Shown here piece after piece: positions 1-8,309 of a stretch of 19,676 nt of DNA. The translations under genes and the position numbers were made by a program. Numbering within the stretch: the first letter of the stretch is position 1; every line of letters starts with the position of its first letter. This DNA is from JBKQWK01 sp052139595. GTDB taxonomy: Bacteria > Actinomycetota > Thermoleophilia > UBA2241. Location: NCBI GenBank assembly GCA_052139595.1, contig JBKQWK010000049.1, positions 1 through 19,676 of the forward strand, written 5' to 3'. The notes under the pieces were generated by a model, which was not told the DNA's origin, did no database searches, and was given only the letters and a program-made list of their open reading frames with translations.

Positions 1-135
1 CTCAGGCAGCAGAAAGTGAGTTTCAGTAGGCAGCTGTCAGCAGACGATTCTCTGCCTGATTATGGTTGTGCAAATGTAAAAGGTAGTGATATGCTGGCCC
101 TGTTTATGAAGTATCACGACGAGAAGGAGACTCTA

Positions 136-711
136 ATGACAGACCATCGCGGGGAAAAGCGTTTCGCCAGGGATCATCTGATCGAAGTCAACCGGAACCT
201 GGTCTCGAACATCTCCAGGCGCTACCTGAAATTCGGCCTGGACAGGGAGGAACTCATCGCCGAGGGCAACCTCGCTCTCGTCCAGGCAGCTCGGCGGTTC
301 GATCGCGCCAGGGACACTTTATTTGCAACCTACGCCAGCTGGCGGATCGACGGAGCGATGAGGGATGCCCTCAAAAGGCGGCGGCAGGATATGCAGGAAG
401 CAAAGATGTCGTTCGAGGCGTTTGCGAACGACGCTGAACGCCAAGACGAGTGGGACACGCCGCTGCTCGCCGACTATAGCCTCGACCCGGCAGCAATGAT
501 CGATCCCGACGATGAGTCCGGGCGTCCGGTCCAGCGCATAGTGCGTGACGATAGACCCTGCCAGATGCCGCTCGCCCAAGCGCGCGTTATGGGCAGCGAC
601 TTCGTCGTCGGCGAAAGCCTTGCGCGGGACCCCTACCTCGTGCACCGCTCAACCGATTTCGCACGCGCCAAACAAGCCCTCGCAGCTCTGCTCGCAAGAC
701 GGGCTTCTTAA
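136..711 (+). CDS. Sigma-70 region 2-like protein
   Basis: This is a probable RNA polymerase sigma-like factor of 191 residues. From the ATG at 136, residues 14-30 (HLIEVNRNLVSNISRRY), 36-56 (with EELIAEGNLALVQAARRFD) and 62-84 (with FATYASWRIDGAMRDALKRR) follow the order of sigma-70 region 2, which binds core polymerase and melts the -10 element. I chose the start at 136 because AAGGAG lies about five bases upstream. An in-frame GTG at 16 and an ATG at 91 would extend it to 231 or 206 residues, with weaker ribosome sites. The C-terminal half is acidic and then Arg/Ala-rich, and I see no clear region 4 helix-turn-helix, so -35 recognition is doubtful. It ends 11 bases before the next gene, within an integrase-linked module, so it may be a phage- or element-borne regulator. 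The sigma-region-2 call is fairly secure; the role is inferred. Confidence 0.7.
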   Translation: MTDHRGEKRFARDHLIEVNRNLVSNISRRYLKFGLDREELIAEGNLALVQAARRFDRARDTLFATYASWRIDGAMRDALKRRRQDMQEAKMSFEAFANDAERQDEWDTPLLADYSLDPAAMIDPDDESGRPVQRIVRDDRPCQMPLAQARVMGSDFVVGESLARDPYLVHRSTDFARAKQALAALLARRAS

Positions 712-722
712 GGAGGTAAGGC

Positions 723-2012
723 ATGGATAAGGACAGCATCGATCCCCAGATCTGGAACTACCTGCGTAAGTTCGAACCCGAGCTGCTGACCAGGTTCGAG
801 CGAGGCGATCCCCTGGCCAACGCGCAGCTCGAGCAGAAGTACGAAGGCCTTTTGGAGCTGCTGGGGCCCAAGAAGAAGCCGCGGATGCCCAGCGAGCGGG
901 TGCGCACCATCGGGCCTGACAAGCGCTCCGCGGCCCTGGCCGATGTCGTCGCCCGCACCGTTACGGAGGCGTTTCCTGCGGTAGGTGAGTTTCGGGCCCG
1001 TTACCTCGCGGGGCGGCTTCTGCTGGGCAAGCAGATCGTCAACTGGATCGAGACGCAGCGCAAGGCCGAGGGAGCGCCAGCGCCGGTCTACCTCAGGATG
1101 CCGGTGAGCGAGTCGCGCTTCGAGGGCAAGCTCAGCGATGGCACGGAACTAACCGATGGCCTGCTGCTCGGAGATGAACTCACGGAACATCGGGCGTCAG
1201 CAAGAAGCGAGGCGGAGTATCTGGCCGGGACGCGACCGTTCTCCCCTGAGGAGTATGCCGACTACCTCACCCGCGCGGCTGAGCGAGTGCGCAAGGGCGA
1301 GGTGATTTATGGCGACGTCGAGCACGCCCATCCCCGCAAGAGCCGCATCGCCGTGCCCGGCGGCACGCATACCCGTGAGCTTGCCTGCCGGCGGGCGACA
1401 AAACCGCGCGAGCTCCACTACTGCGCGCCCCCGGCCGAGAGTTCGGACTGGCAGCACGTCCAGGCCAAGACGATCAGCATTCGCAACGACAGCGTGCTCG
1501 CCGAGCTCAAGTGGCTCGCTGAGCATCTCATGGATGCCGTTCCCTGCTGGTTTGAGGAACACCAGGTGGTCGCCTTCATCTTAAGCGGCTGCAGTCCCCA
1601 GTTCCCCAAGATCATCGGCCGCTTGCGCCTCAGTAGGGGTGATCAACCGGGGCGATTCTTCGGTCCTGCCTCGCGCATCGAGCTGAACATCGATCCGCGC
1701 ATGACTCCCAGTGCCGTGGCCCGCTTCTACCACGAATTGCGGCGCGTGCTCGTCGTCGTTGGTCGCGACAGGGCGATGGACGACAAACAGCTGGCTCTGG
1801 CGTTGTTCACCGACGCCCACGGCCGCCAAGGCGCCCACTGGCGAGACCTCAGAGAGAGGTGGAATGAACGTTACCCCGACTGGCAGTACCCGACCGACGA
1901 TCGCAGTGCCCGTCGTTTTGGACTTGACTGTCGCACGGCCTGGAGTCGTCTTACCGGTGTCGAGTGGCCCGATGCCACCCGTGACAATGACAAACGAGGA
2001 GGGGCGACATGA
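723..2012 (+). CDS. Protein of unknown function in integrase module
   Basis: I do not recognise this 429-residue protein. It is hydrophilic with no signal peptide or membrane segment. The N-terminus (about 1-60) is charged and helical-looking (DPQIWNYLRKFEPELLTRF), a basic patch with PKKKPR follows near residue 50, and the C-terminal third contains paired Trp/Arg-rich stretches (HWRDLRERWNERYPDW). Translation is supported by a strong AAGGAGG site just before the ATG at 723 and by an ATGA overlap with the recombinase start at 2009, which suggests translational coupling. Its position between a sigma-like gene and a tyrosine recombinase suggests a replication, excision or control function of an integrated element, but no motif shows this. 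No frameshift is seen. Confidence 0.75.
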   Translation: MDKDSIDPQIWNYLRKFEPELLTRFERGDPLANAQLEQKYEGLLELLGPKKKPRMPSERVRTIGPDKRSAALADVVARTVTEAFPAVGEFRARYLAGRLLLGKQIVNWIETQRKAEGAPAPVYLRMPVSESRFEGKLSDGTELTDGLLLGDELTEHRASARSEAEYLAGTRPFSPEEYADYLTRAAERVRKGEVIYGDVEHAHPRKSRIAVPGGTHTRELACRRATKPRELHYCAPPAESSDWQHVQAKTISIRNDSVLAELKWLAEHLMDAVPCWFEEHQVVAFILSGCSPQFPKIIGRLRLSRGDQPGRFFGPASRIELNIDPRMTPSAVARFYHELRRVLVVVGRDRAMDDKQLALALFTDAHGRQGAHWRDLRERWNERYPDWQYPTDDRSARRFGLDCRTAWSRLTGVEWPDATRDNDKRGGAT

Positions 2013-3325
2013 GCACGAGCAGAGACAACGTCGGCAAGATGAGAGGCGGTGTGCGCGACGGTCGCGGGCCGCACGGCAAGCCAGGTTTCTACCTCGACCT
2101 CGGTGTGCAGCCAGCCCAGCGCTGCCCAGTCTGTACGGCCGCCAAGAAACGGCCGAACCGCTGGTGGCTGGGACATCGACCGCTGCCGGCTTGCCCCAAC
2201 TGCGGCGCTGCGTTGCGCAACACCAGCGAGCGGCGCCAGCAATGGATGGGCGGTTTCGAGACGAAGGCTGAAGCCAAGAAGGCGCGCATCAACGCGCTAC
2301 ACGAACTCGGCCAGGGAACGCACGTCGCACGTGACGACCTGACGCTGGGCGAGTGGCTGACTGACGAGTGGTTGCCTTCGCTTGCAGTCGGCAAGTTGCG
2401 CGAGACGACGCGGGCGAGCTACCGCTCGCACGTCGACAACCACTTAGCGCCGACCAAGCTCGGGACGATCAGGTTGCAGCAGCTCACGCGCGAGCGCATC
2501 AGCGCCCACTACGCCTGGCTACAACGGGGTGGCGAAGACAGGGGACGCCCACTTGCGGCCAGTACGCTGCATCACATCCACGTAACCTTGCACCGCGCCC
2601 TGCGCGACGCCGTGCGTGCCAACCTGCTGGCCCGCAACCCGGCCGACGACATCGAACTGCCCGGCGTCGGCAACCAGGCGCGCGACGCCAAGATCAACGC
2701 CTGGAGCGCCGCTGAGCTTGCTGCCTTCCTCGGCGCCACCAAAGACGAGCGCCTGCACGTCCTGTGGCACACGCTGGCGATGACCGGCATGCGACGGGGC
2801 GAGGCGCTCGCCCTGCGCTGGGACGACATCGATCTCGAGCACGGCTTCATCTCGGTCAGCAAATCGCGGGTGGGCGTCGATGGCGTGGTCAGAGAGACGC
2901 CCACCAAGAGCGACCGGGCCCGCGTCGTGCAGATCGACTCCGCCACGATCGCCGTCCTGCGCGCCCACGCCCAGGCGCAACTCGAGGAGCTGGCCGACGC
3001 AGCCGAGGCCCTGGAAGCGCACTTCGTCTTTACCACGGCGGCCGGCGATCCTTTGGTGCCTTGCACCGTGAGCCACTGGTTCTCCAGTGCGGTCGTGGGG
3101 GCGGCGTTGCCTAAGCTCTCGCTGCACGGCCTGCGTCACACCCACGCTACGCTGCTCTTGCAGGCCGGTGTGCCGGCCAAGATCGTCCAGGAGCGCCTTG
3201 GCCACAGGTCGATCACCATCACCATGGACATCTACTCGCACGTGACGCCGGGCATGGACGCCGATGCGGCGCGCATTTTTGGCAGGCTGGTCGCTGCCGC
3301 GGGCGCTATCTCGACGTCTTTGTAG
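2009..3325 (+). CDS. Tyrosine recombinase / phage-type integrase with N-terminal zinc-ribbon-like motif
   Basis: This is a site-specific recombinase of 438 residues that would cut and rejoin attachment sites through a covalent phosphotyrosine link. The catalytic domain is complete: R262 in TGMRRGEALALRW, H373 and R376 in LHGLRHTHATLL, H399 in LGHRS, and the nucleophile Y409 in MDIYSHV. Residues about 105-200 match the SAM-like core-binding domain (LGEWLTDEWLP, TRASYRSHVDNHL, HHIHVTLHRALRDAV). The N-terminus is less usual: C39-x2-C42 and C62-x2-C65 form a four-cysteine zinc-ribbon-like motif, followed by FETKAEAKKARINAL, which resembles the arm-binding domain of lambda-type integrases. The start overlaps the previous gene by ATGA. 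The gene closes a three-gene module and probably belongs to an integrated element whose attachment site may lie just downstream. Confidence 0.93.
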   Translation: MSTSRDNVGKMRGGVRDGRGPHGKPGFYLDLGVQPAQRCPVCTAAKKRPNRWWLGHRPLPACPNCGAALRNTSERRQQWMGGFETKAEAKKARINALHELGQGTHVARDDLTLGEWLTDEWLPSLAVGKLRETTRASYRSHVDNHLAPTKLGTIRLQQLTRERISAHYAWLQRGGEDRGRPLAASTLHHIHVTLHRALRDAVRANLLARNPADDIELPGVGNQARDAKINAWSAAELAAFLGATKDERLHVLWHTLAMTGMRRGEALALRWDDIDLEHGFISVSKSRVGVDGVVRETPTKSDRARVVQIDSATIAVLRAHAQAQLEELADAAEALEAHFVFTTAAGDPLVPCTVSHWFSSAVVGAALPKLSLHGLRHTHATLLLQAGVPAKIVQERLGHRSITITMDIYSHVTPGMDADAARIFGRLVAAAGAISTSL

Positions 3326-3331
3326 AGTCGT

Positions 3332-3351
3332 TGTTGGCAGATGTTGGCAGA
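3332..3351 (+). repeat. Perfect 10-bp tandem repeat just after the integrase gene
   Basis: The unit TGTTGGCAGA occurs twice head to tail, beginning six bases after the integrase stop codon. Short direct repeats next to an integrase gene can be arm-type binding sites or part of an attachment region. That reading is inference; only the repeat itself is seen. Confidence 0.5.
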
Positions 3352-3474
3352 GCGCGGCTCCGGACGGCAGGCGGGTCACTCGATCTGCTCACCTAAGTTG
3401 CCGATTTGCAGCAGCTTCTCAGCATAGTTCAGGATCTACGCGCATGGTTGGCGGGCACCCGCACATAATTGGTA

Positions 3475-3640
3475 GTCCGGTGCGCACCTCGGTTGCAAGC
3501 TGCGCGACGATCTGCCTAAAGGCGAACTCTTCTACGCCCTCAAGGAGGCGCAGATCCTCATCGCCAACTGGGGTCGGCTATACAACAGCCTGCGACAACA
3601 CAGCACACTGAGGCAACGTCCGCCGACGGCGGAGACGATC
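3475..3640 (+). pseudogene. IS3-type transposase C-terminal relic
   Basis: From about 3488 one reading frame gives KLRDDLPKGELFYALKEAQ, then LYNSLRQHSTLRQRPPTAE. This is the typical end of the IS3-family OrfB transposase (rve domain: FNGKLRDELLNGEIF, LKEAQILI, YNxxRPHSxLxxRPP). No start codon, catalytic DDE core or OrfA is visible upstream, so it is a remnant. The same frame stays open, without recognisable content, to the stop at 3968-3970. A second relic of the same kind and orientation lies at about 12478-12700, and both share the 13-mer GTCCGGTGCGCAC. Confidence 0.75.
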
Positions 3641-3966
3641 GTTTGCTCGGGCTATGCACTGGCCAACTACGATCCCCAGTCTGCCACGCCGAAGATGACT
3701 GGGGACTATCACAAGATGTGGACCGATGGATGGGATCCGGTCAGCCGCGCCAGAGAATCTCCCAGAGTCAGGCGACTCACTGTGCGCAGGCTTCTCCTCG
3801 GCGCGGCCGAAAGAAGTGTTGTCGATGGTGACGACAGCCATACTCTGCAGGCTGGAGCACGGCCAATGCGGACAACGGTTTTGGTGCCGGGTATTCAGCA
3901 TCAGCGTTTACCTGTCGATACTATTGATCGCATGAAGAACAGTACCCTGCCGTCTGGAGACTGGGC
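3641..3966. other. Unassigned stretch before the pilin operon
   Basis: I see no convincing gene, RNA or repeat here. A 12-codon frame (ATG at 3932, MKNSTLPSGDWA) ends at 3970 and overlaps the start of the pilin gene at 3967 as ATGA. It could be a coupling leader or chance. A promoter for the pilin operon probably lies here, but no pair of hexamers is good enough to name. Confidence 0.4.
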
Positions 3967-5589
3967 ATGATCACGAGACTACGCCGCGACCAAGCTGGCT
4001 TCAGCCTCATCGAGCTGCTGGTGGCGATCCTGATTGCCGCAATCGCCTTCGCGGCTTTCGTGCCGCTGTTTGCGAACACAGCCAAGGCCGCCTCGAGCGA
4101 CCAGATGCGAGTGACAGCGCAGAGCATCGCCCAACAGGAGATGGAGCAGGTCCGCGAGCTTCAGTTCGACCAGCTCCAGAACCTCCAACTGCCTTATCCC
4201 GTGGACCTTACCACCTGGATGGGCGGCGAGTTCAATCCCACCGTAAAGAGATACACGGGGAGTTCGGCGAAGATCTATACGGTCTCCTACAACGTGGTCT
4301 TCAATCCCGCGAGCGCCTCAGCGACGTCCGTGCAGAACGCGCAGGTGACCGTAACCGTGTCGTGGGCGGACGTGTTCAAGGCAACGGGAACAGTAACCGA
4401 GGAGACGGTGATCTCGCGCCAGTTCAGCGGACCCGGGATCGACAATATGACGCTGAGCCCTCTGAACGGTCTCAACCAGCTCGCGGGCGCGCCTACGGTG
4501 ATCAATGTGTACATCAATCCTCAGGACGCCGGCAGCAACGACTCCGGCATCGGCACGGTCACGATAACAGTTGCTGATACCAGTAACGCGACGTTCACGC
4601 CCGTGACCCTCACGCCCAGCGCCGTGTCGGGCACGAACGGCGAGTACACCGTGAGCTGGAACCAGAGCGGCGCCGCGGCCAACGACACGTTCTCGTTCAC
4701 CGCGCAGGCCACATCGTCTAGTCAGATACCTGGCAACCCGTTCACGCGTAAGGCCCAGCTGATCACGGGGCAGGCGCCTGGGCCGGTGACGGGTCTCACG
4801 ATCACACCCGGTAACGGCTGTCTGCTGCTCACCTGGAACAACAGCACGGCCTCCGACTTCGCCTATTACGAGATTCAGCGTGGCACCTCGTCAGGCTCGT
4901 TGTCGCCCTTGGCGAGCAATTTCCAGGCGTCGGGCTACATCGACACGGGTCTGACAAACGGCACCACCTACTACTATCAGGTCTGTGTGGTTGACACCGA
5001 CGGCAACCTGAGCACCTGGGTCGCAGCGAACGGCAAGCCGGCGGTCCAGACCGTTACGACACCGCCGGGTACTCCGACCAACTTCAGCGCCACGCGCAAC
5101 AACGCCACGGCCGTGCTCAGCTGGACAGTCCCCGCCGACTCGTCGGGCATGGCGCCAGCCTACTTCATCTATCGCGACGGCGGCACGCTGCCCTACGCCA
5201 GATTCGCGCCCGGCCTGGCTGCCGGCTCGACCGCGACCTACACCGATACCATCGGCTACTCGGTCGCCCACACCTACTCGGTCGTCGCATTCGATACCGA
5301 CGGGTTGGTGTCGGGTTTCACGCCGACGTTGGTGGTGAACACGGCAACTCCTCCTGTAGAGAAACTTACGGTCACCGTGAACAAGTTCCCCGCCACCGTT
5401 GACGTTGTGGAGACAGATGCCCAGCCTGTGCCGGTGGACTGGGGCCTGCAGACAATCAGTACTTCAGCGGGCGCGGTGTGGACCGGCCTACCGTACGGCT
5501 CTTACACCATCACGGCCACATACAACGGTTCACAGATCATCCAAGACATCACGTTGACGCAGAATACGAGCGTCGCCGTGAGCTTCTGA
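3967..5589 (+). CDS. PilV-like prepilin with fibronectin type III-like ectodomains
   Basis: This is an exported pilin-like protein of 540 residues, likely a minor pilin or tip adhesin of a type IV pilus or related filament. The N-terminus is a class III prepilin signal: basic MITRLRRDQAG, a predicted prepilin-peptidase cut between G11 and F12, then FSLIELLVAILIAAIAFAA with the key glutamate at position +5 of the mature chain (E16). A pilin-type helix runs to about residue 60. Residues about 150-268 look like an Ig-type beta domain. Residues about 270-364 and 365-463 are two fibronectin III-like domains (PGPVTGLTITPGNGCLLLTW, and PTNFSATRNNATAVLSWTVP). Residues 464-540 resemble a further small beta-sandwich. 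It is far longer than ordinary pilins (about 150-200 residues), which points to an adhesive role. GGAGA lies about seven bases before the ATG. It is the first gene of a three-gene operon. Confidence 0.88.
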   Translation: MITRLRRDQAGFSLIELLVAILIAAIAFAAFVPLFANTAKAASSDQMRVTAQSIAQQEMEQVRELQFDQLQNLQLPYPVDLTTWMGGEFNPTVKRYTGSSAKIYTVSYNVVFNPASASATSVQNAQVTVTVSWADVFKATGTVTEETVISRQFSGPGIDNMTLSPLNGLNQLAGAPTVINVYINPQDAGSNDSGIGTVTITVADTSNATFTPVTLTPSAVSGTNGEYTVSWNQSGAAANDTFSFTAQATSSSQIPGNPFTRKAQLITGQAPGPVTGLTITPGNGCLLLTWNNSTASDFAYYEIQRGTSSGSLSPLASNFQASGYIDTGLTNGTTYYYQVCVVDTDGNLSTWVAANGKPAVQTVTTPPGTPTNFSATRNNATAVLSWTVPADSSGMAPAYFIYRDGGTLPYARFAPGLAAGSTATYTDTIGYSVAHTYSVVAFDTDGLVSGFTPTLVVNTATPPVEKLTVTVNKFPATVDVVETDAQPVPVDWGLQTISTSAGAVWTGLPYGSYTITATYNGSQIIQDITLTQNTSVAVSF

Positions 5590-5598
5590 GGCAGCCTG

Positions 5599-6327
5599 AT
5601 GTCTGCCGCCACCCCCTACCGCAGAGCGCAAGGCGAGCGCGGGATTACGCTCATCGAGCTGGTGGTGGCGATGACCATCCTGACGATCGTCACCACCATG
5701 ATCGTGATGACGTGGATCAATTTGCAGAATGGCTATGCGTTCACGATAAGCAGCGAGCAGGCGCGTCAGACGGCGCGTGACGCCATGGCCGATATGGTCG
5801 CGGAGATTCGCGACGCGCAGATCCCGACCAGTGGCCCGTACGCGGGGCAGTCGCCGATCATCGTGGCGTCCTCCTACACCATCAGCTTCTACACCTCGTA
5901 CGATCAGCCGAGCGGGCAGATCGTGCTCGTGTCCTACTCCTACCGCCAGAACTCCTCGACCGGCGTATGGACGCTTTACCGCCAGGTGGACACCAATGGC
6001 AACAACATCATTGACAGTGGTGACCTGTGCGAGGCGGTCTCAACCTATTGTGTCAATCAGGACCCCAGCGGTACGGGCAATCTCAGCGATCGGGCTGACG
6101 TGTTCACGTACACCTACTACGACACCAGCGGCAACCTGCAGACGACGGGCGCGACCTACACCGCTACTGGCTCGCTTGCCAGCGGCACGACATCGGTCCC
6201 AGCCGCCGACCTTAGCAACATCGTCAACGTGAACATCAACGTCATTTCGGACGTTAATCCGCACCACGCCCCTGTGTACTTTGATCTCCAAAGCACCGTG
6301 CAGCCGCGCAACCTGCGGCAGGAATAG
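5599..6327 (+). CDS. PilW-like prepilin / minor pseudopilin
   Basis: This 242-residue protein has a class III prepilin leader: MSAATPYRRAQGERG, a predicted cut between G15 and I16, then ITLIELVVAMTILTIVTTMI with the conserved glutamate E20 at mature position +5. The rest is Ser/Thr/Tyr-rich and predicted to be extracytoplasmic, with an acidic loop (DTNGNNIIDSGDLC) that resembles a calcium-binding loop, and few cysteines. It starts nine bases after the upstream pilin gene and ends 14 bases before the PilX-like gene, so the three are almost certainly one transcript. By analogy with pilV-pilW-pilX clusters it would be a minor pilin that primes or caps the filament. Assignment to PilW rests on gene order and size. 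Confidence 0.85.
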   Translation: MSAATPYRRAQGERGITLIELVVAMTILTIVTTMIVMTWINLQNGYAFTISSEQARQTARDAMADMVAEIRDAQIPTSGPYAGQSPIIVASSYTISFYTSYDQPSGQIVLVSYSYRQNSSTGVWTLYRQVDTNGNNIIDSGDLCEAVSTYCVNQDPSGTGNLSDRADVFTYTYYDTSGNLQTTGATYTATGSLASGTTSVPAADLSNIVNVNINVISDVNPHHAPVYFDLQSTVQPRNLRQE

Positions 6328-6341
6328 AAGGGAGTACCGCC

Positions 6342-7712
6342 ATGAAGAGATGCCGCAGCGAGGAGGGGGTTGCTTTGATTCTGGTGCTCGGCGTCATCAG
6401 CGCGCTCGCGATCCTCGCCGCGACGGTCACGATGGCCACGGTCAACGACAAGGGCGCCACCCTGACGGTGACAACGCGCTCTAACGCGTTCAATGTGGCT
6501 GAGGCCGGGCTCGACATGGGGCTGTTCACGCTGAGCTCAAGCTGGCCGTCGTCGCCGCCGGCCGCCAACACGGCGGTCACGCTGTCGACAGATCCGCGCA
6601 CTATGTTTAGCACAACGCAGTTCCCGACATCAGTGGGCAAGTCGTTCGTGACCGTGACGATGTCGCCGGGCAGCGATTCCAGTCACCTGCTGATGCAGTC
6701 GCAGGCCAACGTCGGCGGCGAGTCGGTGCGGCTGCAGACGCAAATCCTGCAAACCAACGTGGGCATCAGTACGATGGTGCCGGGATGCGCGCTCTACTCA
6801 GGTGGCAACACCACGATGAGCGGCAACAACACCCTAACTTCGCCGCTGTCGAACGGTGTGCCCACCGGCTCGGTGTACGTGAACGGCAACGCCACGCTCT
6901 CCGGCAACAACAATCTAAGCTCAATGGGCATCAAGGTCAGGAATACGCTCACCGCGTCAGGCAATAACTCCTGGAGTTCAGTCAAGACGCAGAACGACAG
7001 TACGGTGCCGACGAGCATAGGTACTTGGTTGCCGCCGAGTGCCATTACCTACCTGACGAACCTCGCGCAGGCGACCCCCCAGGCTCCTGCCGGGGTGACC
7101 GTTGTTCCCAACAACGGGACGATTCCGGCTACCGCCACTGCGGTCGATGTCACCGGCTCCGCCACTATCTCGAGCAACGGGACCTACAACCTGGGCTCAC
7201 TGTACGTGTCGGGTAATCTGACCATCTCGGGAAACTGCAATCTAAGCATCGGTTCGCTTTACGTCGGCGGTTCGTTGACCGGCTCCGGTAACCTGACGCT
7301 CACTAACCTTGGTCCAACCTGGGTTGGTGGGAACGTCACCCTCAGCGGCAACGGCAACTGTAAGATGCCGCTGCTCGTGGCGGCTGGCAGCATCACCCTG
7401 AGCGGCAACGCGATTTGGGGTGGGGACGGTGTGGGTGCCGACATGAAGCCGTGCGTCGCCATCAGCACCGGCGGTAACGTCACATGGTCGGGCAACTCCG
7501 CCTTTTACGGGCTGCTGGCGGCGACAACGGGCAGTGTGACTTTCAGCGGCAACGGCACGGTCAACGGTAGCGTGCTGAGTGCCCAAGCGGCTATCTTCTC
7601 GGGCAATACGAACCTTGCCTACAACGGCAACGTGGTGAACAGCATCCAGGTGGGCAGCGCGACGATCGCCACGCTTGTGCCCGGCACTTGGGCGCAGATC
7701 GCTACGCAGTAA
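6342..7712 (+). CDS. PilX-like exported protein with Ser-Gly-Asn repeat ladder
   Basis: This 456-residue protein has a pilin-type N-terminus without the usual glutamate (MKRCRSEEG, then VALILVLGVISALAILAATV), as in PilX-type minor pilins, followed by the helical stretch FNVAEAGLDMGLFTL, which is common in that family. From about residue 150 to 450 it is built of roughly ten imperfect repeats around a T-x-S-G-N core: TTMSGNNTL, ATLSGNNNL, LTISGNCNL, VTLSGNGNC, ITLSGNAIW, VTWSGNSAF, VTFSGNGTV, AIFSGNTNL. Such ladders usually fold as a beta-solenoid. GGGAG lies ahead of the ATG. It is the last intact gene of the pilin operon. Export and surface location are inferred from the leader; the ligand is unknown. 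Confidence 0.82.
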   Translation: MKRCRSEEGVALILVLGVISALAILAATVTMATVNDKGATLTVTTRSNAFNVAEAGLDMGLFTLSSSWPSSPPAANTAVTLSTDPRTMFSTTQFPTSVGKSFVTVTMSPGSDSSHLLMQSQANVGGESVRLQTQILQTNVGISTMVPGCALYSGGNTTMSGNNTLTSPLSNGVPTGSVYVNGNATLSGNNNLSSMGIKVRNTLTASGNNSWSSVKTQNDSTVPTSIGTWLPPSAITYLTNLAQATPQAPAGVTVVPNNGTIPATATAVDVTGSATISSNGTYNLGSLYVSGNLTISGNCNLSIGSLYVGGSLTGSGNLTLTNLGPTWVGGNVTLSGNGNCKMPLLVAAGSITLSGNAIWGGDGVGADMKPCVAISTGGNVTWSGNSAFYGLLAATTGSVTFSGNGTVNGSVLSAQAAIFSGNTNLAYNGNVVNSIQVGSATIATLVPGTWAQIATQ

Positions 7713-7862
7713 CCATACATACCGACTGAGCGAACCCGTTGATGGACGGCGTTGGTGCCCGTGAGGACGCTGGCGCCGTCCGCGTCTGGGGAGACATTGC
7801 GCTCGGCGCCGGTTGGGCGGCGGTGTAAAATTGATTGATGGCGGCTCTAATTCGTGGATTGA

Positions 7863-8027
7863 CGTCGTCGGGCAGTCTTCGTCACATGCGACATCACCTT
7901 CGGTGGCAACACACACGTGGAGTACAATCCAACGGCCTTGAGTAACCTGCAGACGACCGCCGCGACGACGAGCACGAATGTGCTTCCAGGAACGTGGCAG
8001 GAACTGAGCTCAAGCGGCAATTATTAG
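7863..8027 (+). pseudogene. C-terminal remnant of a second repeat-ladder PilX-like protein
   Basis: The frame ending at the TAG at 8025-8027 reads CDITFGGNTHVEYNPTALS and ends TNVLPGTWQELSSSGNY. This parallels the end of the intact upstream protein (AIFSGNTNLAYNG, TLVPGTWAQIATQ). An in-frame stop at 7860-7862 and the lack of any start or leader show that it is broken. The preceding stretch contains GDIALGAG in another frame (about 7791-7814), perhaps an older part of the same gene after a frameshift. The 7713-7862 gap also holds an 8-bp inverted repeat (7744-7751 with 7774-7781) without a T-run. Confidence 0.6.
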
Positions 8028-8054
8028 GAGCGTAACGAGATACGGCGCAGCGAC

Positions 8055-8082
8055 GGGCGGGCGGCCGTAAGGCAGCCCGCCC
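8055..8082 (+). terminator. GC-rich stem-loop after the pilin region, possible terminator
   Basis: GGGCGGGC at 8055-8062 pairs perfectly with GCCCGCCC at 8075-8082 around a 12-base loop. It lies 28 bases after the stop of the broken pilin-type gene. No T-run follows, so it is at best a weak or factor-dependent terminator. From 8083 to about 8305 I see no gene or other structure. Confidence 0.3.
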
Positions 8083-8309
8083 CTCTACACGTCTGGGGAT
8101 GGCTGCTTCGGCTGGTGCGTTGGGTGGCCGGCTGCGAGCTGGAGCCCGGGCAGCTGGCCGTGCAACGTCAAGAGGCGGCGAGCGTTGAGCAGCGCGGGTA
8201 TTTACGGCGCGACCTGAGGTGGTGTTTATCTCGATTCAGGCTGCTGTTCGATGATACTCGTGAATCAGCTTTCTCAGTCGATCGACGCGCACGACTGCAC
8301 CGGCACCGC

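Noticed and set aside
2519..3379. Minus-strand open frame of 286 codons opposite the integrase
   Set aside because: It is a shadow of a catalytically complete recombinase, with no recognisable domain or ribosome site.
3440..3500. Possible tRNA or attachment site after the integrase
   Set aside because: GC-rich short pairings occur, but no cloverleaf with anticodon and T-loop could be built.
8240..8309. A third CRISPR repeat upstream of the mini-array
   Set aside because: The best match (ACTCGTGAA at 8256) is off the 65-base period and matches only about half the positions.
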